64,000 nucleotides of DNA from NCBI RefSeq assembly GCF_002021815.1, contig NZ_CP019952.1, positions 3,751,001 through 3,815,000 on the forward strand, read 5' to 3'. How positions within the stretch are numbered: the stretch's first letter is position 1; the number at the start of each line of letters is the position of its first letter. This document shows, piece after piece, positions 19,313 to 29,011 of this stretch. The translations under genes were made by a program, and so were the position numbers. The DNA comes from Pseudomonas parafulva. Its GTDB lineage: Bacteria > Pseudomonadota > Gammaproteobacteria > Pseudomonadales > Pseudomonadaceae. The notes under the pieces were generated by a model. It had not been told where the DNA came from. It did not search any database and saw only the letters and a list, made by a program, of their open reading frames with translations.

Positions 19313-19654
19313 TCAGTGCGGCGCTTCGGCAGCGTGGTTGAGCGAATACTTGGGGATCTCGATGGTGAGGTCCTGATCGGCTACCACCACCTGGCAACCC
19401 AGGCGCGACTGCGCTTCCAGGCCCCACGCCTTGTCCAGCATGTCTTCTTCAAGCTCGTCGGCTTCTTCGAGGGAATCGAAGCCCTTGCGCACGATGCAGT
19501 GGCACGTAGTGCAAGCCTTCACACCGCCGCAGGCGCTCTCCATCTCGATGTGATGGTCGTGGGCCAGCTCCAGGATGTTTGTGCCGGCAGGCACGTCCAC
19601 GGTCAGCCCGTCCGGGCAGAACTTCTCATGCGGCAGGAATGTCACCAGCGGCAT
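19313..19654 (-). CDS. fdx: [2Fe-2S] ferredoxin of the Isc system
   Basis: The 113-residue adrenodoxin-type ferredoxin has cluster cysteines C42, C48, C51 and C87 (ACGGVKACTTC and LGC). It supplies electrons for cluster assembly on IscU. It sits 3 bp after hscA. Confidence 0.97.
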   Translation of the reverse strand: MPLVTFLPHEKFCPDGLTVDVPAGTNILELAHDHHIEMESACGGVKACTTCHCIVRKGFDSLEEADELEEDMLDKAWGLEAQSRLGCQVVVADQDLTIEIPKYSLNHAAEAPH

Positions 19655-19657
19655 CGG

Positions 19658-21523
19658 TTACTCCTCGATCTCATTCAGGTTGCGCCCGGCCAGTGCGGCT
19701 TTGACCGTCGAATCAAGGCGTCGGGCGGCAAATGCGTCGGTCACCTGCGACAGACGCTTGGTCTGTTGCTCGATGGCAGCGCCATCGGTGCCCGCCAGCA
19801 AATCACGTAGTTCTTGCATCTGGAATTCAATGGCATGGCGCTCTTCTTCGCTGAGCAAGCGCTGACCATCGGCGTCCAGGGCGCCCTGCACCGCTTCGAG
19901 CAGCCGCTCGGCGTCCACCTGGTGCTCACGCAACTGGCGGGCCTGCTTGTCGATACCGGCATGCTCGAAAGAGTCCTTGAGCATGCGCGCGATTTCGCCA
20001 TCGGTCAGGCCGTAGGACGGCTTGACCTGAATGCTGGCTTCCACGCCCGATGCCAGTTCGCGGGCAGCGACGCTGAGCAGGCCGTCGGCATCGACCTGGA
20101 AGGTGACGCGAATTTTCGCCGCCCCTGCCACCATGGCCGGGATGCCGCGCAGTTCAAAGCGCGCCAGTGACCGGCAATCGCTGATCAGTTCGCGCTCGCC
20201 CTGCAGCACATGGATCATCATGGCCGACTGGCCGTCTTTGTAGGTGGTGAATTCCTGAGCGCGCGCCACCGGGATGGTGGTGTTGCGCGGGATCACTTTC
20301 TCCATGAGCCCGCCCATGGTCTCAAGGCCCAGCGACAGTGGAATCACATCGAGTAGCAACAGCTCGCCGCCTTCGCGACGATTGCCGGCCAGGGTATCGG
20401 CCTGGATCGCGGCACCGATGGCCACGACCTGATCGGGGTCGATGGAGGTCAGCGGGCTACGACCGAACAGGCCACCGACGGCATCGCGAACACGAGGCAC
20501 GCGCGTGGAGCCACCAACCATGACCACGGCGCTCACGTCCTCGAGCTCGACACCGCTGTCACGCACGGCACGGCGGCAGGCCTTAAGGCTGCGCGCCACC
20601 AGCGGCTCGATCATCGCATCGAAACCGGCACGGGTGAGCTCACCCTGCCAGGCGCCATGGGTGACGCTCACCACCTCGGCATCGGTCAACGCTTCCTTGG
20701 CGGCGCAAGCGGTCTGCAGCAGCGCACGCTGGGTAGCCGGATCAAGGTCGGAGGACAGGCCCGCCTGCTCGATGATCCAGCCTGCAATGGCGTGGTCGAA
20801 GTCATCGCCACCCAGTGCGGTATCGCCGCCGGTGGCCAGCACCTCGAACACCCCCGCCGTCAGGCGCAGGATGGAGATATCGAAAGTACCACCACCCAGG
20901 TCGTAGATGGCGACCACGCCCTCGGCGTTCTGGTCAAGGCCATAGGCCACGGCGGCAGCAGTGGGCTCGTTGAGCAGACGCAGTACGTTCAGGCCAGCCA
21001 GGCGTGCCGCATCTTTGGTGGCTTGGCGCTGGGCGTCGTCGAAATAGGCTGGAACGGTGATCACCGCACCTACCAGTTCACCTCCCAACGTCGCTTCGGC
21101 GCGCTCGCGCAGCACCTTGAGGATGTCTGCCGACACCTGCACCGGGCTCTTGGGGCCCTGTACCGTGTCGATGAAGGGCATGTGCGATTCGCCACCGACG
21201 AAGCGGTAGGGCAACTGCTCGCCCAACTGCTTGACGTCGGCCAGGCCGCGACCCATCAGGCGCTTGACCGACAGCACGGTGTTCAGTGGATCGCTGGAGG
21301 CGGCGTCACGCGCTGCTTGCCCGACGTCGCTGCCGCCAGCTTCGAGGTAACGCACCGCCGAAGGCAGAATCACATTACCTTGCGCATCGGGCAGGGGCTC
21401 GCTGACGCCACTGCGAAATGCAGCAACCAGAGAATTGGTGGTGCCCAGGTCAATCCCTACCGCCAGGCGGCGCTCATGGGGCTGGGGCATTTGACCGGGT
21501 TCGGCAATCTGCAATAGGGCCAT
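19658..21523 (-). CDS. hscA: Fe-S cluster assembly chaperone HscA
   Basis: The 621-residue Hsp70-family protein has the phosphate motif [10 protein letters not shown], the adenosine motif [14 protein letters not shown] and a C-terminal substrate domain. HscA releases clusters from IscU in an ATP-driven cycle with HscB. The position between hscB and fdx, and the length, distinguish it from DnaK. Confidence 0.97.
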   Translation of the reverse strand: MALLQIAEPGQMPQPHERRLAVGIDLGTTNSLVAAFRSGVSEPLPDAQGNVILPSAVRYLEAGGSDVGQAARDAASSDPLNTVLSVKRLMGRGLADVKQLGEQLPYRFVGGESHMPFIDTVQGPKSPVQVSADILKVLRERAEATLGGELVGAVITVPAYFDDAQRQATKDAARLAGLNVLRLLNEPTAAAVAYGLDQNAEGVVAIYDLGGGTFDISILRLTAGVFEVLATGGDTALGGDDFDHAIAGWIIEQAGLSSDLDPATQRALLQTACAAKEALTDAEVVSVTHGAWQGELTRAGFDAMIEPLVARSLKACRRAVRDSGVELEDVSAVVMVGGSTRVPRVRDAVGGLFGRSPLTSIDPDQVVAIGAAIQADTLAGNRREGGELLLLDVIPLSLGLETMGGLMEKVIPRNTTIPVARAQEFTTYKDGQSAMMIHVLQGERELISDCRSLARFELRGIPAMVAGAAKIRVTFQVDADGLLSVAARELASGVEASIQVKPSYGLTDGEIARMLKDSFEHAGIDKQARQLREHQVDAERLLEAVQGALDADGQRLLSEEERHAIEFQMQELRDLLAGTDGAAIEQQTKRLSQVTDAFAARRLDSTVKAALAGRNLNEIEE

Positions 21524-21565
21524 GCTTATCTGAATACCTTAGGTGCCATCACGGGCAGCACCGGG

Positions 21566-22087
21566 TTAATCGTCGAGGCGCTCTTCCAGTTGGCGCACTT
21601 CTTGGGCGAGCTTGTCGAGGAATTGCATGCGGCGCATCAGGCGTTCGGCCTGTTCACGCGCGTCGGCAACATCCCAGCAGGCGGCGAAATCCTCGTTGAG
21701 CGTGTCCTGAGCAGCCTTCAGGCGCTTCTTGAACACGGCCACGCCATCGAGGTCGGCTTCGTCCTGGAGGTCTTCGAGCTCTTCACGCCACTGCATCTGT
21801 TGCAACAGGAAATCCGGATCATGGACCGTGACCTCCTGCGGCACTTCGTGGCCACCGATCGCCAACAGGTAGCGCGCACGGCGTGGCGCACTGCGCAGCG
21901 TCTGGTAGGCGTCGTTGAGGGCAGCGGATTTCTCCAGCGCGGAGCGTTGCTCGCGCTCGGAGGCGTCGGCAAACCGATCAGGATGGACTTCGCGGGCCAG
22001 CTCGCGGTAGCGAGTGGCCAGCATCTCCAGGTCCAGTCGAAAACTCGGCTGCAGGTCGAACAGTGCAAAATGACAAGGAGTACCCAC
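21566..22087 (-). CDS. hscB: Co-chaperone HscB
   Basis: The 173-residue J-domain protein shows the HPDRF motif (residues about 32-36) followed by a C-terminal three-helix bundle that binds IscU. The frame extends to 22126 but that would overlap iscA. The GTG at 22087 has GAGG upstream and yields [15 protein letters not shown], the usual N-terminus. It stimulates HscA ATPase activity. Confidence 0.95.
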   Translation of the reverse strand: MGTPCHFALFDLQPSFRLDLEMLATRYRELAREVHPDRFADASEREQRSALEKSAALNDAYQTLRSAPRRARYLLAIGGHEVPQEVTVHDPDFLLQQMQWREELEDLQDEADLDGVAVFKKRLKAAQDTLNEDFAACWDVADAREQAERLMRRMQFLDKLAQEVRQLEERLDD

Positions 22088-22095
22088 GATCGGCC

Positions 22096-22419
22096 TCAGA
22101 CGTTGAAGCTTTCGCCGCAGCCACACTCACCGCGCACGTTGGGGTTGTTGAACTTGAACCCTTCGTTCAACCCTTCCTTGACGAAGTCCAGCTCGGTGCC
22201 GTCGAGATAGACCAGGCTCTTGGGATCGATGATCACCTTGACGCCATGGTTCTCGAACACCTGGTCCTCGCCCGCCAGCTCGTCGACGAACTCCAGCACG
22301 TAGGCCAGGCCCGAGCAACCGGTGGTGCGTACGCCAAGGCGAATGCCTTCACCCTTGCCACGCCCTTCCAGGGAACGCCGCACATGGTTGGCGGCGGCTT
22401 CTGTCATGCTGATAGCCAT
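22096..22419 (-). CDS. iscA: Fe-S carrier protein IscA
   Basis: At 107 residues it has the A-type carrier cysteines: TTGCSG (about C35) and CGCGESF near the C-terminus. It transfers or delivers clusters to target proteins. It sits 29 bp after iscU in the operon. Confidence 0.97.
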   Translation of the reverse strand: MAISMTEAAANHVRRSLEGRGKGEGIRLGVRTTGCSGLAYVLEFVDELAGEDQVFENHGVKVIIDPKSLVYLDGTELDFVKEGLNEGFKFNNPNVRGECGCGESFNV

Positions 22420-22448
22420 GAGAACTCCTTACCTTGCAACGGGCGACG

Positions 22449-22835
22449 TTAGATCAAGCCTTTCTTCTGCTTGTAATCGCGAACAGCAGCCTTGATGGCA
22501 TCTTCGGCGAGTACCGAGCAGTGGATCTTGACCGGCGGCAACGCCAGTTCTTCAGCCAGCTGCGTGTTCTTGATGGTCTCGGCTTCGTCCAGAGTCTTGC
22601 CCTTCATCCACTCGGTGGCCAGGGAGCTGGAAGCGATGGCCGAACCGCAGCCGTAGGTCTTGAATTTGGCGTCTTCGATCACGCCCTGCTCGTTGACCTT
22701 GATCTGCAGGCGCATCACGTCGCCACACGCCGGTGCGCCGACCATGCCGGTGCCGACATCCGGGTCCTCGGCATTCATCTTGCCGACGTTGCGCGGGTTT
22801 TCGTAGTGGTCGATGACCTTTTCACTGTATGCCAT
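22449..22835 (-). CDS. iscU: Fe-S scaffold protein IscU
   Basis: The 128-residue scaffold has the cysteines in GAPACGDV, YGCGSA and HCSVLAEDAI, and the LPPVK motif bound by HscA is visible as ELALPPVKIHCS. It builds new clusters with sulfur from IscS. Confidence 0.98.
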   Translation of the reverse strand: MAYSEKVIDHYENPRNVGKMNAEDPDVGTGMVGAPACGDVMRLQIKVNEQGVIEDAKFKTYGCGSAIASSSLATEWMKGKTLDEAETIKNTQLAEELALPPVKIHCSVLAEDAIKAAVRDYKQKKGLI

Positions 22836-22881
22836 GGTGCAATTCCTTCCTCATCAGGGAGCCGCTCTTGCCGGCGACTGC

Positions 22882-24096
22882 TTAGTGGGCGGCCCACTCG
22901 ATCTTGGAGATGTCGACGCCGTCTTTGTACATGTCCCAGAGTGGGGACAGTTCACGCAGCTTGTTCACGGCCTCGCAGACTTTCTGCGCGGCGTAGTCAA
23001 CTTCTTCTTCGGTAGTGAAGCGGCCGAAGGAGAAGCGGATGGAGCTGTGTGCCAGCTCGTCGTTACGGCCCAGTGCACGCAGCACGTAGGACGGCTCGAG
23101 CGAGGCGGAGGTGCACGCCGAGCCGGACGAGACGGCGATGTCCTTAAGCGACATCAGCAGCGATTCGCCCTCGACATAGTTGAAGCTCAGGTTCAGGTTG
23201 TGCGGCACGCGAGCAGTCAGGCTGCCGTTGACGTACAGCTCTTCGAGGCTGGAGACCTGCTTGAAGAAGCGGTCGCTCAAGGCCTTGATGCGTGCGTTTT
23301 CAGCCGCCATGTCCTGCTTGGCAATGGCGAATGCCTCGCCCATGCCGACAATCTGGTGAGTTGGCAGCGTACCCGAACGCATACCGCGCTCATGACCACC
23401 GCCGTGCATGGCTGCCTCAAGGCGTACCCGCGGCTTGCGGCTGACATAGAGCGCGCCAATCCCCTTGGGGCCGTAGACCTTGTGCGCGGAGAACGACATC
23501 AGGTCGACCTTGAGCTTCTGCAGGTCGATTTCGACCTTGCCGGCAGACTGAGCGGCATCGACATGGAACAGCACGCCGCGCGAACGGGTCAGTTCACCGA
23601 TGGCGGCGATGTCGTTGATCGAGCCGACTTCGTTGTTCACGTGCATCAGCGACACCAGGATGGTGTCGTCACGCAGGACCGCCTCGACCATGGCCGGGGT
23701 GACGATGCCATCTTCGCCCGGCTCCAGGTAGGTGACCTCGAACCCCTCACGCTCGAGCTGGCGAGCGGTATCGAGTACCGCCTTGTGCTCGATCTTGGAG
23801 GTGATGATGTGCTTGCCCTTGGTCTGATAGAAGTGCGCAACACCCTTCAGGGCCAGGTTGTCGGACTCGGTGGCACCGCTGGTCCAGACGATTTCGCGCG
23901 GATCGGCATTGATCAGCTCAGCGACCTGACGGCGACCGTTCTCGACCGCTTCCTCGGCCTTCCAGCCAAACACATGGGAACGCGAAGCCGGGTTACCGAA
24001 GTTACCGTCGGCCGTCAGGCACTCGGCCATCTTCTGGGCTACGCGTGGATCGACCGGGGTGGTCGCGGAGTAATCGAGGTAGATCGGCAACTTCAT
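22882..24096 (-). CDS. iscS: Cysteine desulfurase IscS
   Basis: The 404-residue PLP enzyme has the lysine in [12 protein letters not shown] and the persulfide cysteine loop [19 protein letters not shown]. It supplies sulfur for Fe-S clusters and for tRNA thiolation. The start [16 protein letters not shown] is the standard one. Confidence 0.98.
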   Translation of the reverse strand: MKLPIYLDYSATTPVDPRVAQKMAECLTADGNFGNPASRSHVFGWKAEEAVENGRRQVAELINADPREIVWTSGATESDNLALKGVAHFYQTKGKHIITSKIEHKAVLDTARQLEREGFEVTYLEPGEDGIVTPAMVEAVLRDDTILVSLMHVNNEVGSINDIAAIGELTRSRGVLFHVDAAQSAGKVEIDLQKLKVDLMSFSAHKVYGPKGIGALYVSRKPRVRLEAAMHGGGHERGMRSGTLPTHQIVGMGEAFAIAKQDMAAENARIKALSDRFFKQVSSLEELYVNGSLTARVPHNLNLSFNYVEGESLLMSLKDIAVSSGSACTSASLEPSYVLRALGRNDELAHSSIRFSFGRFTTEEEVDYAAQKVCEAVNKLRELSPLWDMYKDGVDISKIEWAAH

Positions 24097-24141
24097 TTTT
24101 CTCTCCTATCAGGCGGTGGCGTCGCTCGTCGTCCCGAAGGA

Positions 24142-24633
24142 TCAATCGACGGCGGACGTCTCAATCTTGTCCAGCGGGGCAGACAGACCGGCGACGCGAC
24201 GCAGGTCCTGGCGCTGGGCGACTTCCTGCACCTCGCGGCGCATGACGAGGTCGGCCAGACTGATGCCACTGAGGAACTCGTGGATCTGCTGACTGAGGTC
24301 GCACCACAGGTGGTGGGTCAGGCAGGTATCACCGGCATGGCAGTCCCCGAGCCCTTGGCAGCGGGTGGCATCGACCGATTCGTTGACCGCGTCGATGACC
24401 TGGGCGACCTGGATGGTTTCCATGCCGCGCGACAGCTGATAGCCGCCACCGGGGCCGCGAACACTGGAAACCAGGCTGCTGCGGCGCAGCTTGGCGAACA
24501 GCTGTTCCAGATAGGAAAGGGATATGCCCTGGCGCTCGGAGATGTCGGCCAAAGACACCGGCCCATGCTGCGCGTGCAACGCCAGGTCGAGCATGGCAGT
24601 CACGGCGTATCGGCCTTTGGTAGTCAGTCGCAT
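24142..24633 (-). CDS. iscR: Fe-S-sensing transcription regulator IscR
   Basis: The 163-residue Rrf2-family regulator has an N-terminal winged helix ([15 protein letters not shown]) and cluster ligands C92, C98, C104 and H107. With its [2Fe-2S] cluster it represses its own operon. It is the first gene of iscRSUA-hscBA-fdx-iscX, and a type-1-like site lies just upstream. Confidence 0.97.
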   Translation of the reverse strand: MRLTTKGRYAVTAMLDLALHAQHGPVSLADISERQGISLSYLEQLFAKLRRSSLVSSVRGPGGGYQLSRGMETIQVAQVIDAVNESVDATRCQGLGDCHAGDTCLTHHLWCDLSQQIHEFLSGISLADLVMRREVQEVAQRQDLRRVAGLSAPLDKIETSAVD

Positions 24634-24670
24634 GGCTATTGGGTACCACGGGAGTTACGGGATGTGTGCA

Positions 24671-24703
24671 AGTATGCGATTCCCGAGCATTTAAGTCAAC
24701 TAT
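24671..24703 (-). promoter_or_regulatory. iscR promoter with overlapping IscR type-1-like site
   Basis: On the minus strand TTGACT (24699-24694) and CATACT (24676-24671) are spaced by 17 bp. A 25-bp imperfect palindrome at 24679-24703, reading ATAGTTGAC...CTCGGGAAT, covers the -35 and spacer and resembles the E. coli type-1 IscR motif. This fits autorepression by cluster-loaded IscR. Confidence 0.7.
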
Positions 24704-24815
24704 TAGACCTAGTGCCTTAGTCGGGTTTGCATGAGGGGAGGCGGCCGCGATTGTAGCAGACACGGGGGCGATAACACACGCCCCTGTGCCAGACACCGCG
24801 CCTGGCGCGGCGGGA

Positions 24816-25601
24816 TCAATGCGGCTGGATGTCGCGCTTGGCCAACTGCGCCTGTTCGGTGAAGTCATCTTCTGGCAGCGCAGGAAGCTCCTTGGCACAG
24901 TAATCGCTGCCCATTCGCGTGAGCGCCCCGCACATACCCTCCAGGCGCTCATCGACGGCCTGCAGATGATCGAGCATCTGGCCAATGGCGCGGGCGACCG
25001 GGTCAGGCATATCGCCACTGACCCCATAGGCATCGAAACCGATCTTCTCGGCCATGGCCTTGCGCCGTGCCTCGACATCGCCCTGCTCGTCCTTGACGAT
25101 GATGCGCCCGGGGATGCCGACAGCCGTCGCACCGGCGGGCACGGCCTTGGTCACGACCGCGTTGGAACCGATCTTGGCCCCAGCACCCACGGTGAATGGC
25201 CCGAGCACCTTCGCCCCTGCCCCGACCACCACGCCATCTTCGAGCGTTGGGTGGCGCTTGCCTTTATTCCAGCTGGTGCCGCCCAGCGTTACGCCTTGGT
25301 AGAGCGTGACGTCGTCACCAATCTCGGCGGTTTCGCCAATAACGATGCCCATGCCGTGGTCGATGAAGAACCGCCGACCGATGGTGGCGCCCGGGTGAAT
25401 CTCGATACCGGTCAACCAGCGACCGAAGTTGGACACCAAGCGTGCCAGCCACTTGAAATCCCGCCGCCACAGGGCATTGCCCAACCGGTGCAGCCAGATG
25501 GCATGCATGCCGGGGTAGCAGGTCAGCACCTCGAAAGCGTTGCGCGCCGCCGGGTCACGGTGGAATACACTTTGAATATCTTCACGCAGACGTTCCAGCA
25601 T
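24816..25601 (-). CDS. cysE: Serine O-acetyltransferase
   Basis: The 261-residue enzyme has the left-handed beta-helix hexapeptide repeats and the catalytic region [15 protein letters not shown]. It makes O-acetylserine for cysteine synthesis, the substrate that IscS needs downstream. The stop of trmJ and the start of cysE are 3 bp apart, so the two form one unit. A long C-terminal tail beyond the hexapeptide domain (from about residue 175) is as in other Pseudomonas. Confidence 0.95.
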   Translation of the reverse strand: MLERLREDIQSVFHRDPAARNAFEVLTCYPGMHAIWLHRLGNALWRRDFKWLARLVSNFGRWLTGIEIHPGATIGRRFFIDHGMGIVIGETAEIGDDVTLYQGVTLGGTSWNKGKRHPTLEDGVVVGAGAKVLGPFTVGAGAKIGSNAVVTKAVPAGATAVGIPGRIIVKDEQGDVEARRKAMAEKIGFDAYGVSGDMPDPVARAIGQMLDHLQAVDERLEGMCGALTRMGSDYCAKELPALPEDDFTEQAQLAKRDIQPH

Positions 25602-25604
25602 CTG

Positions 25605-26360
25605 TCAGTCCTTCCGTTTATGCGGCTCACCCCGGACCACCTTCTGGGTCTCGGTAAGAATGCCGCGCAAAATGCTCATTTCCGTGCGCTCCACTGCCAC
25701 CCGACCGTATAGCCGGCGAAGACGCGGCATCAGGTGCTTGGGCTTGTCGGGGTCAAGGAAACCAATGCCAACCAGGGTTTTCTCCAGGTGGTCGTAGAAC
25801 AGCTCCATCTCATCCATGGTCGCCAAGGCATCGGCGTCGGGCTTCTCGACCTGGGCCGGCGAGCGGTCGGTCGCAAGGCTGGCCATGCGCACTTCATAGG
25901 CAAGCACCTGAACGGCGGCGGCCAGGTTCAGCGAACTGAATTCCGGGTTGGACGGAATATGCACATGGAAGTGACATCGCTGTAGCTCTTCGTTGGTCAG
26001 CCCGGCATGCTCGCGCCCGAACACCAGGGCGATCTGCTCGCCCCCGGCGGCGTGCTGCACTGCCTTGTCGCCGCACTCACGAGGGCCGATGAGCGGCCAT
26101 GGGATGCTGCGCTCGCGTGCGCTGGTGCCCATCACCAGGTTGCAGCCGACCAGCGCCTGCTCCAGGCTGTCGACAACGACGGCGTCATTGAGCACATCGT
26201 CCGCGCCGGAGGCGCGAGCACTGGCCTCTTCGGCAGGAAACTGCCTGGGCTGCACCAGCACCAGACGCGACAAGCCCATGTTCTTCATGGCGCGCGCAGC
26301 GCCGCCGATATTGCCGGGGTGGCTGGTATTGACCAGCACGACACGAATATTCTGCAGCAA
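25605..26360 (-). CDS. trmJ: tRNA (cytidine/uridine-2'-O)-methyltransferase TrmJ
   Basis: The 251-residue SPOUT methyltransferase starts with VVLVNTSHPGNIGGAARAM and contains FGREHAGLTNEEL and the knotted IPSNPEFSSLNLAAAVQVL segment. It methylates position 32 of several tRNAs. The start is an unusual TTG at 26358-26360. It is divergent from suhB. Confidence 0.93.
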   Translation of the reverse strand: MLQNIRVVLVNTSHPGNIGGAARAMKNMGLSRLVLVQPRQFPAEEASARASGADDVLNDAVVVDSLEQALVGCNLVMGTSARERSIPWPLIGPRECGDKAVQHAAGGEQIALVFGREHAGLTNEELQRCHFHVHIPSNPEFSSLNLAAAVQVLAYEVRMASLATDRSPAQVEKPDADALATMDEMELFYDHLEKTLVGIGFLDPDKPKHLMPRLRRLYGRVAVERTEMSILRGILTETQKVVRGEPHKRKD

Positions 26361-26510
26361 GGTCTCGTGCTCACAGTGGCGGAAATCAGGGCCTGGAATC
26401 TTACAGAACCGACAGGCGTAACGCCACGCACGCGAATGCGCACTTCTGCCGCCCTATTTTTCTGATAGAATGTTCGGCTTTCTTCTTTAACATCTCCAGG
26501 TGACCCGCCC

Positions 26511-27329
26511 ATGCAGCCTATGCTGAATATCGCCCTGCGCGCCGCTCGCAGCGCCAGTGAACTGATCTTCCGCTCCATCGAACGCCTGGATAGCATCAAG
26601 GTCGATGAGAAAGAGGCCAAGGACTACGTTTCCGAAGTCGATCGTGCCGCCGAACAGAGCATCGTCAATGCTCTGCGCAAGGCCTACCCGAACCACTCCA
26701 TCCTGGGCGAGGAAACCGGCCTGCACGCCGGCTCCGGCGAAGAAGGCAAGGACTACCTGTGGGTCATCGACCCGCTGGACGGCACCACCAACTTCCTGCG
26801 CGGCATCCCGCACTTCGCCGTCAGCATCGCCTGCAAGTACCGTGGCCGCCTCGAACACGCCGTGATCGTCGACCCGGTTCGCCAGGAAGAATTCACCGCC
26901 AGCCGTGGCCGTGGCGCCCAGCTCAATGGTCGCCGCCTGCGCGTCAGCTCGCGTACCAGCCTGGACGGCGCCCTGCTGGGCACCGGCTTCCCGTTCCGGG
27001 ACAATCAGATGGCCGACCTGGACAACTACCTGGGCATGTTCCGTAGCCTGATCGGCCAGACCGCCGGCATCCGCCGCGCTGGCTCAGCGAGCCTGGACCT
27101 GGCCTATGTTGCCGCAGGCCGTTTCGATGCATTCTGGGAGTCGGGCCTTTCCGAATGGGACATGGCCGCAGGCGTGCTCCTGATTCAGGAAGCGGGCGGC
27201 CTGGTGAGCGACTTCAATGGCGGCCATGACTTCCTCGACAAAGGCCACATCGTCGCCGGCAACATCAAGTGCTTCAAGGCAGTACTGACTGCCATCCAAC
27301 CGCACCTGCCAGAAAGCATGAAGCGTTGA
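26511..27329 (+). CDS. suhB: Inositol-1-monophosphatase family protein SuhB
   Basis: At 272 residues it has the metal-binding motifs GEETG, WVIDPLDGTTNF and the C-terminal WDMAAGVLLIQEAGG. SuhB dephosphorylates inositol-1-phosphate; in E. coli and Pseudomonas it also acts in rRNA transcription complexes and affects motility and virulence traits. CCAGGTGA provides the ribosome-binding site. It is monocistronic with a strong terminator. Confidence 0.96.
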   Translation: MQPMLNIALRAARSASELIFRSIERLDSIKVDEKEAKDYVSEVDRAAEQSIVNALRKAYPNHSILGEETGLHAGSGEEGKDYLWVIDPLDGTTNFLRGIPHFAVSIACKYRGRLEHAVIVDPVRQEEFTASRGRGAQLNGRRLRVSSRTSLDGALLGTGFPFRDNQMADLDNYLGMFRSLIGQTAGIRRAGSASLDLAYVAAGRFDAFWESGLSEWDMAAGVLLIQEAGGLVSDFNGGHDFLDKGHIVAGNIKCFKAVLTAIQPHLPESMKR

Positions 27330-27348
27330 ACATTTGACGCAGGAAAAC

Positions 27349-27374
27349 AAAAGCACCCCTCGGGGTGCTTTTTT
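27349..27374 (+). terminator. Rho-independent terminator of suhB
   Basis: AAGCACCCC (27351-27359) pairs with GGGGTGCTT (27362-27370) and is followed by TTTT; the A-run before the stem allows bidirectional function. Confidence 0.9.
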
Positions 27375-27431
27375 CATGCCTGCCAGCCATGCATCAGTGG
27401 CGCCGGCACAGGGCCAACGCCGGCAGCAAGA

Positions 27432-27974
27432 TCACTGACCCGCGTCGCTGAGAATCAACTTGCCGTTCTTGTCCACCGGAATGGTGGGCCCTGGCTCACG
27501 ATTCATTTTCACCTGGCCGACCTGATCGCCGATGGTGTACTTGACGTTGTAGCCCACCACTTTTTCACTGACGTCATTGACCGTGTTGCAGCGGGTTTGG
27601 GTCGTGGTATAGGTGTCACGCTGCTGCATGCCCTCCTGCACCTTGTTGCCCGCATAACCACCACCCACCGCACCGGCCACGGTCGCGATTTTCTTGCCAG
27701 TGCCGCCGCCGATCTGGTTGCCCAACAGGCCACCGGCCAGCGCGCCGACCACGGTGCCGGCGATTTGATGCTGATCCTTGACTGGCGCCTGGCGAGTAAC
27801 GGTCACGTCCTTGCACACTTCGCGCGGGGTCTTGACCTGCTGCTTGATCGGCTGCACGTCGGTGACCTGAGCATACTCAGGCCCTTTGTTCACCAAGCTG
27901 TAGGTCGCCACAGCACCTCCGGCAGTGACACCGACAGCACCTAGCACCGCACCCACCAGCATTGATTTATTCAC
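27432..27974 (-). CDS. Glycine-zipper 2TM domain outer-membrane protein (SlyB/UmoD-like)
   Basis: The 180-residue protein has a short hydrophobic N-terminal segment (SMLVGAVLGAVGVTAGGAVA) and a central glycine-zipper block (about residues 75-110, GTVVGALAGGLLGNQIGGGTG and GAVGGGYAGNKVQEG). Such domains insert as paired helices in membranes and occur in surface antigen or SlyB-like proteins. I chose GTG 27974 because AGGAGG lies 5 nt upstream; the longer frame has no such site. Its function is unknown. Confidence 0.8.
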   Translation of the reverse strand: MNKSMLVGAVLGAVGVTAGGAVATYSLVNKGPEYAQVTDVQPIKQQVKTPREVCKDVTVTRQAPVKDQHQIAGTVVGALAGGLLGNQIGGGTGKKIATVAGAVGGGYAGNKVQEGMQQRDTYTTTQTRCNTVNDVSEKVVGYNVKYTIGDQVGQVKMNREPGPTIPVDKNGKLILSDAGQ

Positions 27975-28029
27975 GTGAACCTCCTGATCGTACATACGGG
28001 ACTTGGCCCGCTTTCTCCTTGCCTTGGAG

Positions 28030-28063
28030 CAAAAAAAAGGGCGCGAGTTCAACACTCGCGCCC
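28030..28063 (-). terminator. Rho-independent terminator downstream of secF
   Basis: On the minus strand GGGCGCGAGT/ACTCGCGCCC (28054-28063 and 28039-28048, 5-nt loop) is followed by eight T residues. It ends the tgt-yajC-secD-secF run. Confidence 0.92.
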
Positions 28064-28092
28064 TTTCGTCCGCCAAGCGGAGCGTCAGTGGG

Positions 28093-29001
28093 TCATGGAC
28101 GGTCGTCCACACCCTCGGTCTTGGCCGGCGGAATCAGGTCTTCACTGTTCAGGTTGAGCCAGATCAGCACCACGTTGGCGATATAGATCGACGAGTAGGT
28201 ACCGGCCATGACGCCGATGAACAGTGCCAGCGAGAAGCCAAACAGGTTGTCACCGCCGAAGAACAGCAAGGCAGCAATGGCCAGCAAAGTGGACACCGAA
28301 GTCGCCACGGTACGCAGCAACGTCTGGGTGGTGGAGACGTTGATGTTTTCGATCAGAGACGCCTTGCGCATGACCCGGAAGTTCTCGCGCACCCGGTCGA
28401 ACACGACAATGGTGTCGTTGAGCGAGTAGCCGATAATGGCCAGCACCGCTGCCAGCACCGTCAGGTCGAAGGTGATCTGGAAGAACGACAGAATGCCCAG
28501 GGTCACGATCACGTCGTGGATCAGCGAGATGATGGCCCCCACAGCGAATTTCCACTGGAAGCGGAACGCCAGGTAGATAAGGATGCCACCCAGCGCCAGG
28601 AGCATGCCCATGCCGCCCTGGTCACGCAGCTCTTCACCCACTTGCGGGCCGACGAACTCAACACGCTTGACGGTGGCAGGGTTGTCACCGCCTGCCTTCT
28701 GCAGGGCCGCGGCTACCTTGTTGCCCAGCTGCGGGTCGTCACCCGGCATGCGCACGAGCAGGTCGGTGGTGGCACCGAAGCTCTGCACCACTGCTTCGTG
28801 GAAACCCGACTCGACCAGCTCGGCCCGCACCGCCTTGAGATCGGCCGGGCGCTCGTAGGTCAGCTCGATCAACGTGCCGCCGGTGAAGTCCAGGCCAAAG
28901 TTCAGGCCCTTTTGCCACCAGCTGAACAGGGCCAGCACGGTGAGCAGTACGGTGACGCCGAAGGCGACATTGCGTACGCCCATGAAATTGATGGTTTTCA
29001 T
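28093..29001 (-). CDS. secF: Protein translocase subunit SecF
   Basis: The 302-residue membrane protein begins MKTINFMGVRNVAFG and has FGLDFTGGTLIEL near the first periplasmic loop and about six membrane segments. It works with SecD to drive late steps of export using the proton gradient. ATG 29001 follows GAGGGAG; the upstream in-frame codons are unlikely. It lies 10 bp after secD. Confidence 0.97.
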   Translation of the reverse strand: MKTINFMGVRNVAFGVTVLLTVLALFSWWQKGLNFGLDFTGGTLIELTYERPADLKAVRAELVESGFHEAVVQSFGATTDLLVRMPGDDPQLGNKVAAALQKAGGDNPATVKRVEFVGPQVGEELRDQGGMGMLLALGGILIYLAFRFQWKFAVGAIISLIHDVIVTLGILSFFQITFDLTVLAAVLAIIGYSLNDTIVVFDRVRENFRVMRKASLIENINVSTTQTLLRTVATSVSTLLAIAALLFFGGDNLFGFSLALFIGVMAGTYSSIYIANVVLIWLNLNSEDLIPPAKTEGVDDRP

Positions 29002-29011
29002 CGCAGCTCCC

